Assembly (NCBI GenBank): GCA_963784885.1
Contig: CAWATA010000004.1
Location: 248,001 to 312,000 of the forward strand
Reading direction: 5' to 3'
DNA from: RHKX01 sp963784885
GTDB lineage: Bacteria > Actinomycetota > Thermoleophilia > Solirubrobacterales > 70-9
DNA length: 64,000 nucleotides
The position numbers and the translations under genes are program-made. A model generated the notes under the pieces. The model ran no database searches and was not told where the DNA came from. It saw nothing but the letters and a program-made list of their open reading frames with translations. Of the stretch, positions 7,978-17,557 are shown piece after piece (the first letter of the stretch is position 1; each line of letters opens with the position of its first letter).

Positions 7978-9141
7978 TCACGTGCCCGATGTCATCACGA
8001 GGTCGCGCTCGGGGTCGACGCCCCAGCGCTCGCCGGCGGCGAGCAGCTCAGGATTGAGCGGCCAGGAGTCGGCGGCCGGTTCGCCCTCGTGGGCGGGCGT
8101 GGCGCCCTTCAGCGACATGCAGCCGGCGTTGTCGCCGATCCGCCGGATCTCCTCGCCCTCGGCGGCGGTCAGAAGCTGCTCGGGGAGGGCCGCGAGCTCG
8201 GCGCGCTTGTCCTCGATCGGTCTGGCGGCCTCACCCGCCTCCTGGATCAGCGTCGGCACGACGCAGCGAACCGCGGGGTGGGCGAGGTTCCACTGGCACG
8301 CGAGCTGCAGGGGCGTGAGTCCGTGGCGCTCGGCGATCGGGCGCATCGCTTCGATCCTCTCGTTGCCCGCCTCGATCCAGCCGGCCGGCCGGAAGCGGCG
8401 ATGGTCGTGCGGAGCGAACGTCTCGATGTCGGTGACGTCGCCCCAGAAGAGCCCGCCGAAGTCGACGACCCGGGTGACCACGCCGATGCCCGCGGCGGCG
8501 GCGGCGTCGAGGACCATCTCGCCGGGCCAGGGCTCCAGGGGGTTGAGGATGATCATCGCCCAGTCGATCCGCTCGCCGAAGCGCTCGAAGCAGTCGAGCA
8601 TGTCGAGCGTGAAGCCGTTCGCGGGCCCGGGGGCGACGCCGATCGCCGTCGCCAGCCCGTCGTCGCGGAGCGCCGCCATCCCGTCCCAAACGACCTCCGA
8701 CGTGTAGCCGGTGTGGTCGGGGTTGTGGAGCAGCAGCAGGTCGAGACGGTCCTGCCCGAGCCGCTCGAGGCTGGCCTCGGCCGCCATCCGCAGGTAGCCG
8801 GCGTACTCGGAGGGGCCGCGAAGCCGGGGATCGGTGAACCGCGGAAAGCCCTTCGGGCCGGCGCGCTCGCCCTCGTAGAAGTCATGGCCGACGGCCCCGA
8901 CCAGCGAGAAGTCGCCGCGATCGACCCCGGCGATCGCGCGTCCGAGCATCCGGTCGGCGTCGCCCTGTCCGTAGGTGTCGGCCGTGATCACGGTCGAGAT
9001 CCCGTCGCCGGGGCGGAGGACGGCGGCGAGCCGATCCTCATCGACCTTCTCACCGAAGTTCATGTAGCGGCCGCCGCTCCAGGTCCCGATCCCCACCCGG
9101 CCGGGGGCGACGCCGCCGTCGCTGCTGCTGGTGCTGCTCAT
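7978..9141 (-). CDS. Aldo/keto reductase family protein, catalytic Lys not seen
   Basis: 387 aa from ATG 9141. TIM-barrel AKR hallmarks: VGIGTWSGGRY at the start, ITADTYGQGDADRMLG carrying the Asp and Tyr positions, and LLLLHNPDHT carrying the His. The strand that usually ends in the catalytic Lys reads SLVGAVGHDFYEG and has no Lys, so NADPH-dependent reduction is not certain. A TACCTT box lies 7 nt before ATG 9141, which selects this start over ATG 9195. Substrate unknown. Confidence 0.75.
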   Translation of the reverse strand: MSSTSSSDGGVAPGRVGIGTWSGGRYMNFGEKVDEDRLAAVLRPGDGISTVITADTYGQGDADRMLGRAIAGVDRGDFSLVGAVGHDFYEGERAGPKGFPRFTDPRLRGPSEYAGYLRMAAEASLERLGQDRLDLLLLHNPDHTGYTSEVVWDGMAALRDDGLATAIGVAPGPANGFTLDMLDCFERFGERIDWAMIILNPLEPWPGEMVLDAAAAAGIGVVTRVVDFGGLFWGDVTDIETFAPHDHRRFRPAGWIEAGNERIEAMRPIAERHGLTPLQLACQWNLAHPAVRCVVPTLIQEAGEAARPIEDKRAELAALPEQLLTAAEGEEIRRIGDNAGCMSLKGATPAHEGEPAADSWPLNPELLAAGERWGVDPERDLVMTSGT

Positions 9142-9148
9142 GGGCCGA

Positions 9149-9154
9149 AAGGTA
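9149..9154 (-). promoter_or_regulatory. -10 box of leaderless aldo/keto reductase gene
   Basis: TACCTT on the minus strand, 7 nt, then ATG 9141. Confidence 0.5.
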
Positions 9155-9207
9155 GTCCTTCGGGGGACGGCGCGGCGGGGCGCAAGCGGGGCCATCGGGC
9201 CAGTCTC

Positions 9208-9213
9208 TAAGGT
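9208..9213 (+). promoter_or_regulatory. -10 box ahead of tig
   Basis: TAAGGT, 9 nt before ATG 9223; no Shine-Dalgarno sequence between. Confidence 0.5.
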
Positions 9214-9222
9214 TCCCGCCCC

Positions 9223-10662
9223 ATGTCAGCTCCGCCCGAAGTGAAGACCGAGGTAACCGACCTTCCCGAGTCGAAGGTGAAGATCGCCGCGACCGTTCCG
9301 GCCGAGGAGGTCGACAGGCGCCTGCAGTCCGCCGCGCGCAGCTTCGCCGGCGAGATGAAGGTCCCCGGATTCCGCAAGGGGAAGGTGCCGCCGGAGCTCG
9401 TCCTGCAGCGGATCGGCCGCGATGCGGTGATGGAGGAGGCGCTTCGCGAGGGCCTCCCCGAGTGGTACGAGCGGGCGCTGATCAGCTCCGGCGTGACGCC
9501 GGTCGGCGATCCGCAGCTCGACATGCCCGACCCGCCCGGCGAGGGCGACCCGCTCGAGTTCACGATCGAGGTCGGGATCAGGCCCGTCGCCGAGCTCGGC
9601 GAGTACAGGGGGATCGAGGTTCCCCGCGTCGAGCCCGAGGTCCCGGCGGAGGCCGTCGACGCCGAGATCGAGCGGATGCGTGAGAGCTTCGCCGGCCTCG
9701 AGACCGTCGAGCGTGCCGCCGGCGACGGCGACTTCATCCTGATCGATTACGCCGGCGAGGTCGACGGCGAGCCGTTCGACGGCGGCGCCGCGACGGACTT
9801 CCTGCTCGAGCTCGGATCCGAGACGCTGATCGAGGGCTTCAACGAGCAGCTCACGGGCGCCGAGGCGGGGGAGACCAGAACCGTCGCGGTCACCTTCCCC
9901 GACGACTATCACGCCGAGCACCTCTCCGGAAAGGGCGCGAGCTTCGAGGTCGCCGTCAAGGAGGTCCGCGAGAAGCGCCTGCCGGAGCTCGACGACGACT
10001 TCGCCGCGGACAACTCCGACTTCGACACGCTCGCGGAGCTCCGCGACGACATCGAGTCGCGCCTGCTCCATCAGGCTGAGCACGAGGTCGAGCACCAGTT
10101 CAACGACGCCGCCCTCGATGTCGCCGTCGCCAACGCCGCGATCGAGATTCCCGAGGAGATCGCCCAGGCCCGCGCCACCGAGATGTGGGAGCGGGTTGAA
10201 CGGACGCTCCAGCAGCGGGGGATGGACCCCGCCACCTACCTGCAGATCCAGGGAAAGGATCGCGACGAGGCGATCGCCGACTCGCGCGAGGAGGCCGAGG
10301 CGGGTCTGAAGCGTGAGGCCGTTCTCGCCGCCGTCGCCGCAGCGGAGGACATCGAGGTCTCCGAGGAGGATCTGCTCGAGGCCCTGCAGCCGCCGGCCGG
10401 CGAGAAGGGCAAGCCCGAAAAGCTGCTGAAGCGAATCCGGGCCGACGGCCGCGACGCCCTGCTGGTCGAGGAGATCAGGATGCGCAAGGCGGCGGAGCTG
10501 ATCGTCGAGGAGGCCAAGCCGGTCGCGGTCGATCCCGCCGCCGCGGACGGGGCCGACGGCGACGAGGCCGAGGGCGGCGAGAAGCTCTGGACGCCGGAGG
10601 GCGAGGGGCAGGCCGAGGCCGCCGCCGGAGATCTCTGGACCCCCGGCGACGACAAGGACTAG
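9223..10662 (+). CDS. tig: Trigger factor (ribosome-associated chaperone/prolyl isomerase)
   Basis: 479 aa. The ribosome-binding N-terminal domain contains the signature FRKGKVPPELVLQRIG near residue 50. An FKBP-type isomerase domain follows at about 165-250 (DFILIDYAGEVDGEPFDGG, LIEGFNEQLTGAEAGE), then the helical chaperone arms. It binds nascent chains at the exit tunnel. The acidic C-terminal tail beyond about residue 430 contains LWTPEGEG and DLWTPGDD, a duplicated LWTP-type motif not needed for the fold. It sits directly upstream of clpP and clpX, a widespread order. Confidence 0.96.
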   Translation: MSAPPEVKTEVTDLPESKVKIAATVPAEEVDRRLQSAARSFAGEMKVPGFRKGKVPPELVLQRIGRDAVMEEALREGLPEWYERALISSGVTPVGDPQLDMPDPPGEGDPLEFTIEVGIRPVAELGEYRGIEVPRVEPEVPAEAVDAEIERMRESFAGLETVERAAGDGDFILIDYAGEVDGEPFDGGAATDFLLELGSETLIEGFNEQLTGAEAGETRTVAVTFPDDYHAEHLSGKGASFEVAVKEVREKRLPELDDDFAADNSDFDTLAELRDDIESRLLHQAEHEVEHQFNDAALDVAVANAAIEIPEEIAQARATEMWERVERTLQQRGMDPATYLQIQGKDRDEAIADSREEAEAGLKREAVLAAVAAAEDIEVSEEDLLEALQPPAGEKGKPEKLLKRIRADGRDALLVEEIRMRKAAELIVEEAKPVAVDPAAADGADGDEAEGGEKLWTPEGEGQAEAAAGDLWTPGDDKD

Positions 10663-10668
10663 CGCCGC

Positions 10669-10693
10669 GGCGGACTCTCCGGGAGAGCCCGCC
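10669..10693. terminator. Hairpin between convergent tig and secreted-protein gene
   Basis: GGCGG and CCGCC arms enclose a CTCTC/GAGAG inner stem with a 3-nt loop and one mismatch. It starts 6 nt after the tig stop and lacks a T tract, so it may serve both strands. Confidence 0.6.
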
Positions 10694-10701
10694 GGGAATC
10701 G

Positions 10702-11154
10702 CTACTTGGCGGTCTTGAACGCCTGCTTCGGAACCTTGCAGACCTTGTTCTTGAGGTCGAACCGGTTGGTCTTGATCGAGCCCTCGACGGCCCTGCCGCG
10801 GCGCTTCACGGTGCCCTGGAGGCTGATCTTCAGGCCGATCGAGGCATCGGTCAGGATCGCGTCGAACCGATTCGACGGGTTGACCGAGATCGGGTCGAGG
10901 GCCGAGTAGCTGAACCGCTTGTTGACGCGGCCGTTCTTGCCGTCGCAGCGCGTCAGCACGTTCTTCGCCGAGAATCCGGAGATCTTCTGCGGGTCCCCGC
11001 CGGAGACCTTGACGCGGAGCTTCACGAACGTCGCCTGGTCGCCGACGATCTGACCCGTCTGCTTGAACGTCTTCGAGCCCGCGAGCGCCGAGCCGGCGAA
11101 CGCGAGCGACGCGGCGATCACGAGGAGGATCGCGGTCGTGGTCGTTTTCTTCAT
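10702..11154 (-). CDS. Small secreted protein of unknown function
   Basis: 150 aa. MKKTTTTAILLVIAASLAFA followed by GSALA is a clear signal peptide, so the mature form of about 126 aa is exported. It is basic and rich in beta-prone repeats (KTFKQTGQIVGDQATFVKLRVKV), with two cysteines. I recognise no domain. ATG 11154 is chosen over the longer frame (11229) because the signal peptide starts there and AAGGGAG lies 5 nt upstream. It is convergent with tig. Confidence 0.75.
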   Translation of the reverse strand: MKKTTTTAILLVIAASLAFAGSALAGSKTFKQTGQIVGDQATFVKLRVKVSGGDPQKISGFSAKNVLTRCDGKNGRVNKRFSYSALDPISVNPSNRFDAILTDASIGLKISLQGTVKRRGRAVEGSIKTNRFDLKNKVCKVPKQAFKTAK

Positions 11155-11346
11155 CGTTTCTCCCTTCCAGGGGTCAGGACCCGCCCGCCCGCTGAAGCTT
11201 GATCGTTTGGGTGGTTGCCTTGACGTCAACTCACGCGGGCGCCCACGGTTGCGCTCGCGGCACCGGCTCGGGCTCCGCGCCGCCGGGGGCTCACGGTACC
11301 AGCGCCTCGGCCGGGTGATGCCACCTGTCCCGCCGGGACGCTTCTA

Positions 11347-11352
11347 TACACT
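11347..11352 (+). promoter_or_regulatory. -10 box ahead of clpP
   Basis: TACACT, 9 nt before ATG 11362. The 14-nt string beginning here recurs exactly at 17540. Confidence 0.5.
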
Positions 11353-11361
11353 GCCGCGCCG

Positions 11362-11946
11362 ATGAGCCCGATGGTCCCAATGGTGGTCGAGCAGACCTCG
11401 CGCGGCGAGCGCGCGTTCGACATCTACTCGCGCCTGCTCAACGAGCGGATCATCTTCCTCGGGACGCCGGTGACCGACGACATCGCGAATCTGATCGTCG
11501 CCCAGCTGATCCACCTCGAGTCCGAGGACCCCGACAAGGACATCTCGATGTACATCAACTCGCCGGGCGGATCCGTCTACGCCGGCCTCGCGATCTACGA
11601 CACGATGCAGTACATCAAGCCCGATGTTCAGACGATCTGCGTCGGGATCGCGATGAGCATGGGTGCGCTCCTGCTCGGCGGCGGCGCCGCCGGCAAGCGG
11701 ATGGCGACGCCGAACTCGAAGATCCTCATCCATCAGGTCTCCGGCGGCTTCCAGGGTCAGGCGACCGATATCGAGATCCACGCGAAGGAGATCATCGACA
11801 TCCGCCGCCGGCTCGACGAGATCATCGCCAAGCACACCGGCCAGGACATCGAGCGCGTCAAGCGCGACACCGAGCGCGACTACTTCATGAGCGCCGAGGA
11901 AGCGGTCGAGTACAACATCGTCGACCGGGTGATCGAGAACCGCTAG
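11362..11946 (+). CDS. clpP: ATP-dependent Clp protease proteolytic subunit
   Basis: 194 aa serine protease forming the 14-subunit chamber that degrades proteins fed by ClpX or ClpC. The catalytic triad is intact: Ser99 in GIAMSMGA, His124 in ILIHQ and Asp173 in ERDYFMS. YINSPGGSVYAGLAIYD gives the oxyanion strand. Only one clpP is present here, next to clpX; many actinobacteria have two in tandem. ATG 11362 has no Shine-Dalgarno sequence and a TACACT box 9 nt upstream. Confidence 0.96.
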   Translation: MSPMVPMVVEQTSRGERAFDIYSRLLNERIIFLGTPVTDDIANLIVAQLIHLESEDPDKDISMYINSPGGSVYAGLAIYDTMQYIKPDVQTICVGIAMSMGALLLGGGAAGKRMATPNSKILIHQVSGGFQGQATDIEIHAKEIIDIRRRLDEIIAKHTGQDIERVKRDTERDYFMSAEEAVEYNIVDRVIENR

Positions 11947-12127
11947 GGGCCGTACGCGCCCGTAGGCGACGGCACCGCGACTGCGGCCCCCGAAGCCTCG
12001 TCCCGATCTCACCACGCCGAAGCTGCCCCGCGGCCGCCCCGCGAGCCGGCATGCAACCCGGCCGCCGGTTGCAGGGACGCGGACGCCAGGCGCGTAACTG
12101 AGGTGCGTTCGCGCCTTGCGGGGTCTC

Positions 12128-12133
12128 GTAACC
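12128..12133 (+). promoter_or_regulatory. Possible -10 box of clpX
   Basis: TAACCT about 47 nt before the proposed clpX start. A GCGGAT/ATCCGC hairpin (12142-12158) lies in the predicted leader. Confidence 0.3.
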
Positions 12134-12179
12134 TTGACGGCGCGGATTCCGTATCCGCAACGAGGCAAGGAAAGAGACC

Positions 12180-13469
<1,290 letters not shown>

Positions 13470-13489
13470 GCGCGCCGGGGCCGGCGCGC
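13470..13489 (+). terminator. clpX terminator hairpin
   Basis: Perfect 9-bp stem GCGCGCCGG/CCGGCGCGC with a 2-nt loop, starting at the base after the clpX stop codon. No T tract. Confidence 0.6.
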
Positions 13490-13564
13490 AGCGCGTTCGG
13501 CGCCGATTCGTCGCGGAGCGGCACGGAGCGGCGTCGAATCGTGTGCCGCCCGGCGCCGCGCCAA

Positions 13565-13570
13565 TAACAT
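13565..13570 (+). promoter_or_regulatory. -10 box ahead of valS
   Basis: TAACAT, 8 nt before ATG 13579. It selects this ATG over the in-frame ATG at 13543. Confidence 0.5.
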
Positions 13571-13578
13571 CGGGCGGG

Positions 13579-16155
13579 ATGGACTCCGAACGGCGCGCCA
13601 AGCTCGAAGCGACCACGCGATACGACCCGGCCGAGGTCGAGGGCCGCGTCTATGCGGGCTGGTGGGAGCGCGGCTACTTCACGCCGGAGGCGGCCGGCAC
13701 GGCGGCGGAGAACTACTCGATCGCGATCCCGCCGCCGAACGTGACCGGGTCGCTGCACATGGGCCACGGGCTCAACAACACGATCCAGGACACTCTCGTC
13801 CGCCGGCAGCGGATGGCGGGACGCCGGGTGAAGTGGATCATCGGCACCGATCACGCGGGGATCGCGACCCAGTCGGTGGTGGAGAAGGAACTGCGCAGTC
13901 AGGGCATCGATCGCCATGAGCTCGGCCGCGAGGGCTTCGTCGAGCGGGTCTGGGAGTGGCGCGAGCAGTACGGCGGCCGGATCATCGAGCAGCTCAAGCG
14001 ACTCGGAGTCTCCGGCGACTTCGCCGGCGAGCGCTTCACCCTCGACGACGGCTACGTCGTCGCCGTCCACAAGGTCTTCGTCGCCCTCTTCGAGAAGGGG
14101 CTGATCTACCGCGACAACTACATGGTCAACTGGGACCCGGGCTCGCACTCGGCGATCAGCGACCTCGAAGTCGAAAACCGCGAGGTCGAGGACGTCCTCT
14201 TCTCGATCGACTACCCGGTCGAGGGCTCCGACCGCGTGCTCACGGTCGCCACGGTCAGGCCGGAGACGATGCTGGCCGACACCGCCGTCGCCGTCAACCC
14301 CGCCGACGAGCGCTACAGCGACCTCGTCGGCGGCCACTGCACCCTGCCGCTCGTCGGCCGGCGCCTGCCGATCATCGCCGACGACCACGTCGACATCGAG
14401 TTCGGCACCGGAGCCCTCAAGATCACCCCCGGCCACGACCAGAACGATTTCGAGATCGGCCGCAAGCACGGCCTCGAGGAGATCTCGGTGATCGGCGAGG
14501 ACGGGCTCATGAACGAGGCCGCCGGGGCCGACTACGAGGGCCTGACGATCGCCGAGGCCCAGGAGCGCATCGTCGCCGACCTCCGCGAGGCGGGCGCCCT
14601 CGCCGCCGAGGAGCCGTATGTCCACTCGGTCCCGTTCTCACACCGCTCCGGCCAGCGGATCGAGCCGCTGATCAGCCTCCAGTGGTTCTGCCGGATGGAC
14701 GAGCTCGCCAAGCCGGCGATCGAGGTCGTCCGCAACGGTCGGGTGACCTTCACCCCGGAGCGCTGGGGGAGGGTCTACCTCGACTGGATGGAGAACATCC
14801 GGCCGTGGTGCGTCTCCAGGCAGCTCTGGTGGGGGCACCAGCTGCCGGTCTGGTACTGCGACCACTGCGAGGAGACGATCGTCGCCGAGCACGAGCCCGA
14901 GGGCGGCGTCTGCCCATCCTGCGGCGGCGTCCTGCGTCGCGACGAGGATGTCCTCGACACCTGGTTCAGCTCGGCCCTGTGGCCGTTCGCGACGCTCGGC
15001 TGGCCCGAGGACACGCCCGAGCTCCGGGCGTTCTATCCCACCGACGTCCTCTCGACCGCCCGCGACATCATCTACCTCTGGGTCGCGCGGATGATCATGA
15101 CCTCGCTCGAGTTCCTCGACGAGATTCCGTTCACCGATGTCTATATCCACTCGGTGGTCCAGGCCCCGGATGGGCGGCGCATGTCGAAGAGCCTCGGAAC
15201 CGGGATCGACCCACTCGAGCTGATCGAGTCCCACGGCGCCGACGCGCTCAGATTCGGGCTGCTGGCGATGTCGTCGAGCCAGGACGTCCGCTTCTCGGAG
15301 GCGAAGGTCCAGCAGGGCCGCGACCTCGCCAACAAGCTCTGGAACGCGTCGCGACTGATCCTCCTCAACGCCGGCGACGCGACCCCGGCGCCCACGGCCG
15401 ACGCGGTCGAGGACCGCTGGATCCTCTCGCGGCTCGAGCGGACCGTCGAGCTCGTCGGCGAGCGCCTCGACGCCTTCGACTTCGCTCACGCGGCGCTCGA
15501 GCTCTATCGCTTCGTCTACTCGGACCTCTGCGACTGGTACCTCGAGATCGTCAAGCCGCGCCTCTACGACGGGCCCGAGAGCGGTGACGACAGCGCCGCC
15601 GCCAACCTGCTTCACGTCCTCGGCCGGACCCTCGCGATCGCGCATCCCCTGATGCCGTTCGTGACCGAGGAGATCTGGGGCTACCTGCCCGACCGCCGGG
15701 CCGAGCTGATCGTCGCCCCCTGGCCCGAGGCCGAGTCCGGGCGCTTCGACGCCGAGGCCGAGGCCGAGGTCGACGCCGCGATCGAGCTGACCCGCTCGCT
15801 GCGCCGCTGGCGCGAGCTCGCCGGCGTCGCCCCCGGCACCGCGCTGCGGGCGCGGGCCGGCGAGGAGGTCCATCCGCTCGTGCTCCGGCTCGCCCGGGTC
15901 GAGCTCGACGGCGCCGGCGGGGACGAGGCTGTCGCCGCCGTCGGTGCGATCGAGATCCTTCCCTCGGCGGGCCTCGAGCCGGAGGCCGTCGCTGCCCGGA
16001 TCGAGGAGTTGCGGGAGAAGCTGCGCACCGAGGTCCGCCGCGCCGAGGGCAAGCTCGCAAACGAGAAGTTCGTCGCCAACGCACCCGCCGACGTCGTCGG
16101 CGCCGAGCGGGAGAAGCTCGAGCGGTACCGCGCTGAGCTCGAGGAGCTCGGCTGA
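13579..16155 (+). CDS. valS: Valyl-tRNA synthetase
   Basis: 858 aa class I synthetase that charges tRNA-Val. PPPNVTGSLHMGHG holds the HIGH-type motif near residue 55. The CP1 editing domain spans about 190-340 (VRPETMLADTAVAVNP), a zinc-type CDHC/CPSC pair lies near 430-450, and the KMSKS loop reads RRMSKS near 535. A C-terminal coiled-coil arm (from about 800) is typical of ValS. Its TGA overlaps the proposed ATT start of folC. Confidence 0.97.
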   Translation: MDSERRAKLEATTRYDPAEVEGRVYAGWWERGYFTPEAAGTAAENYSIAIPPPNVTGSLHMGHGLNNTIQDTLVRRQRMAGRRVKWIIGTDHAGIATQSVVEKELRSQGIDRHELGREGFVERVWEWREQYGGRIIEQLKRLGVSGDFAGERFTLDDGYVVAVHKVFVALFEKGLIYRDNYMVNWDPGSHSAISDLEVENREVEDVLFSIDYPVEGSDRVLTVATVRPETMLADTAVAVNPADERYSDLVGGHCTLPLVGRRLPIIADDHVDIEFGTGALKITPGHDQNDFEIGRKHGLEEISVIGEDGLMNEAAGADYEGLTIAEAQERIVADLREAGALAAEEPYVHSVPFSHRSGQRIEPLISLQWFCRMDELAKPAIEVVRNGRVTFTPERWGRVYLDWMENIRPWCVSRQLWWGHQLPVWYCDHCEETIVAEHEPEGGVCPSCGGVLRRDEDVLDTWFSSALWPFATLGWPEDTPELRAFYPTDVLSTARDIIYLWVARMIMTSLEFLDEIPFTDVYIHSVVQAPDGRRMSKSLGTGIDPLELIESHGADALRFGLLAMSSSQDVRFSEAKVQQGRDLANKLWNASRLILLNAGDATPAPTADAVEDRWILSRLERTVELVGERLDAFDFAHAALELYRFVYSDLCDWYLEIVKPRLYDGPESGDDSAAANLLHVLGRTLAIAHPLMPFVTEEIWGYLPDRRAELIVAPWPEAESGRFDAEAEAEVDAAIELTRSLRRWRELAGVAPGTALRARAGEEVHPLVLRLARVELDGAGGDEAVAAVGAIEILPSAGLEPEAVAARIEELREKLRTEVRRAEGKLANEKFVANAPADVVGAEREKLERYRAELEELG

Positions 16156-17405
16156 TTGACCCCGGGCAGTACCTGGCCGGGCTCGAGCCGGTCGGCTGGC
16201 GCTTCGGCCTCGAGCGGATGCGCGCCCTCTGCGACGCGCTCGAGCGCCCCCAGGACCGCTACAGGACGCTGCACGTCGTCGGTACCAACGGCAAGTCGTC
16301 GGTGACGACGATGACGGCGTCGCTGCTCGCCGGCGCCGGAATGCGAACCGGGGCGTGCATCTCGCCCCACGTCTGGCGCTGGTCGGAGCGAACGCGGATC
16401 GACGGCGCCGAGATCGACCCGGCGGCGTTCGCGGCCGCGACGGAGGCGGTCGCCGAGGGAATCGCGTCCGTCGAGGCCGGGTTCGAGGCGGGCGAGCGAA
16501 TCACTCAGTTCGAGGCTGCGATCGCCGTCTCGTTCGTCGCCTTCGCGCAGGCCGGAGTCGACGTCGCGGTGGTCGAGGCCGGGCTCGGCGGCCGGCTCGA
16601 CGCGACCAACGTGATCGCGTCGGCGGCGACCGCGCTGACGTCGGTCGGCCTCGATCACGTCGAGTATCTCGGGCCGACCGAGCTCGACATCGCTCGCGAG
16701 AAGCTTGCGGTGCTCCGCGAGGGGACGACGCTCGTCACCGGCCGGCTGAGCCCCGAGGTCGCCGCCTACGCGGCGATGCTCGCAGCCGATCGCGACGCCG
16801 ATCTGATCGTCGCGCCGCCGCTCCCCGACGCAGCCCTGCCGGGGCCGATGGCCCCCTACCTCGCCCGCAACGCTGCCGTCGCCGTCGCCCTTGCGAACAC
16901 CGTCGCCCGCCCCTCGACCGACGCCGCGGTCGCCGACGCGCTCGCCGGCGCCGCCCTGCCGGGCCGCGCCGAGCTGCTCGCCGGGGAGCCGCCGGTGATC
17001 GTCGATGCCGCCCACAACGAGGCGGGGGCTAGAGCGCTCGCCGAAGCGCTTCCGGCCCTCGCCGCCGGCCGGCCGGTCTTCGCCTGCCTCTCGGTGCTGG
17101 CCGACAAGGACGCCGGGGCGATCGCGACGGCGCTGGCACCGGGGCTCGATCGCTGTATCTGCACCGCCGCCGACCCCGGCCCCGCCATGGGCCGGCCCGG
17201 CTCCCGGGCCAGGGAGGCCGGAGAACTGGCCCGGCTCGTGGCGGGGGCCGGAATCCCGGTCGAGGAGGTCCCGGATCCGGCCGTCGCCGTCGCGCGGACC
17301 GCGGCGCTCGCGGCCGAACACGGCGGGCTGGCACTGTTCGCAGGATCGCACTACCTTCTCCGGTACGTATGGAACGCGAGGCGCGCTCAGAGCTACTCTC
17401 GATGA
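16155..17405 (+). CDS. folC: Folylpolyglutamate/dihydrofolate synthase, proposed ATT start
   Basis: 416 aa from ATT 16155. Mur-ligase fold enzyme that adds glutamate to folates. GTNGKSSVTT is the ATP loop, VVEAGLGGRLDATNVI the central motif, and DAAHNEAGARAL the C-terminal-domain motif. The family's N-terminal helix, ending GWRFGLERM, is encoded before ATG 16218. That stretch has no ATG, GTG or TTG back to the stop at 16134. GAGGAG at 16141-16146 is 8 nt before ATT 16155, which also overlaps the valS stop. A caller would pick 16218 and give 395 aa; that remains possible. Confidence 0.9.
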   Translation: MDPGQYLAGLEPVGWRFGLERMRALCDALERPQDRYRTLHVVGTNGKSSVTTMTASLLAGAGMRTGACISPHVWRWSERTRIDGAEIDPAAFAAATEAVAEGIASVEAGFEAGERITQFEAAIAVSFVAFAQAGVDVAVVEAGLGGRLDATNVIASAATALTSVGLDHVEYLGPTELDIAREKLAVLREGTTLVTGRLSPEVAAYAAMLAADRDADLIVAPPLPDAALPGPMAPYLARNAAVAVALANTVARPSTDAAVADALAGAALPGRAELLAGEPPVIVDAAHNEAGARALAEALPALAAGRPVFACLSVLADKDAGAIATALAPGLDRCICTAADPGPAMGRPGSRAREAGELARLVAGAGIPVEEVPDPAVAVARTAALAAEHGGLALFAGSHYLLRYVWNARRAQSYSR

Positions 17406-17488
17406 TGGGCCTGGTGGCCGTGGTGGTCGCCGTGGTGATCCTCGTGTTCTTCGGGCTCGGCTATCTCTTCGGCCGTCTCTTCCTCTGA
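17369..17488 (+). CDS. Possible 39-aa single-pass membrane protein
   Basis: A frame from ATG 17369 overlaps the last 37 nt of folC and ends at TGA 17486-17488. About ten charged or polar residues are followed by a Val/Leu/Phe-rich segment of about 22 residues, then GYLFGRLFL. The hydrophobic core lies beyond folC and is not a shadow of another gene. ATG 17402 is an alternative start giving 28 aa. No function can be assigned. Confidence 0.4.
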   Translation: MEREARSELLSMMGLVAVVVAVVILVFFGLGYLFGRLFL

Positions 17489-17539
17489 AATCGGGGGATC
17501 AGACCGGGGGCGCTCTCCGGTGACGGGGGACGATCCGGG

Positions 17540-17545
17540 TACACT
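17540..17545 (+). promoter_or_regulatory. -10 box ahead of zinc-ribbon gene
   Basis: TACACT, 12 nt before ATG 17558, within a 14-nt string identical to that ahead of clpP. Confidence 0.4.
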
Positions 17546-17557
17546 GCCGCGCCTTAG

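Noticed and set aside
11220..11229. TTGACGTCAA palindrome as a -35 element
   Set aside because: No acceptable -10 hexamer lies 16-18 nt away on either strand.
13490..13578. Possible T-box or attenuator before valS
   Set aside because: A CGATTCG/CGAATCG dyad is present, but the TAACAT box 8 nt before the ATG lies downstream of it, so it would not be in the transcript.
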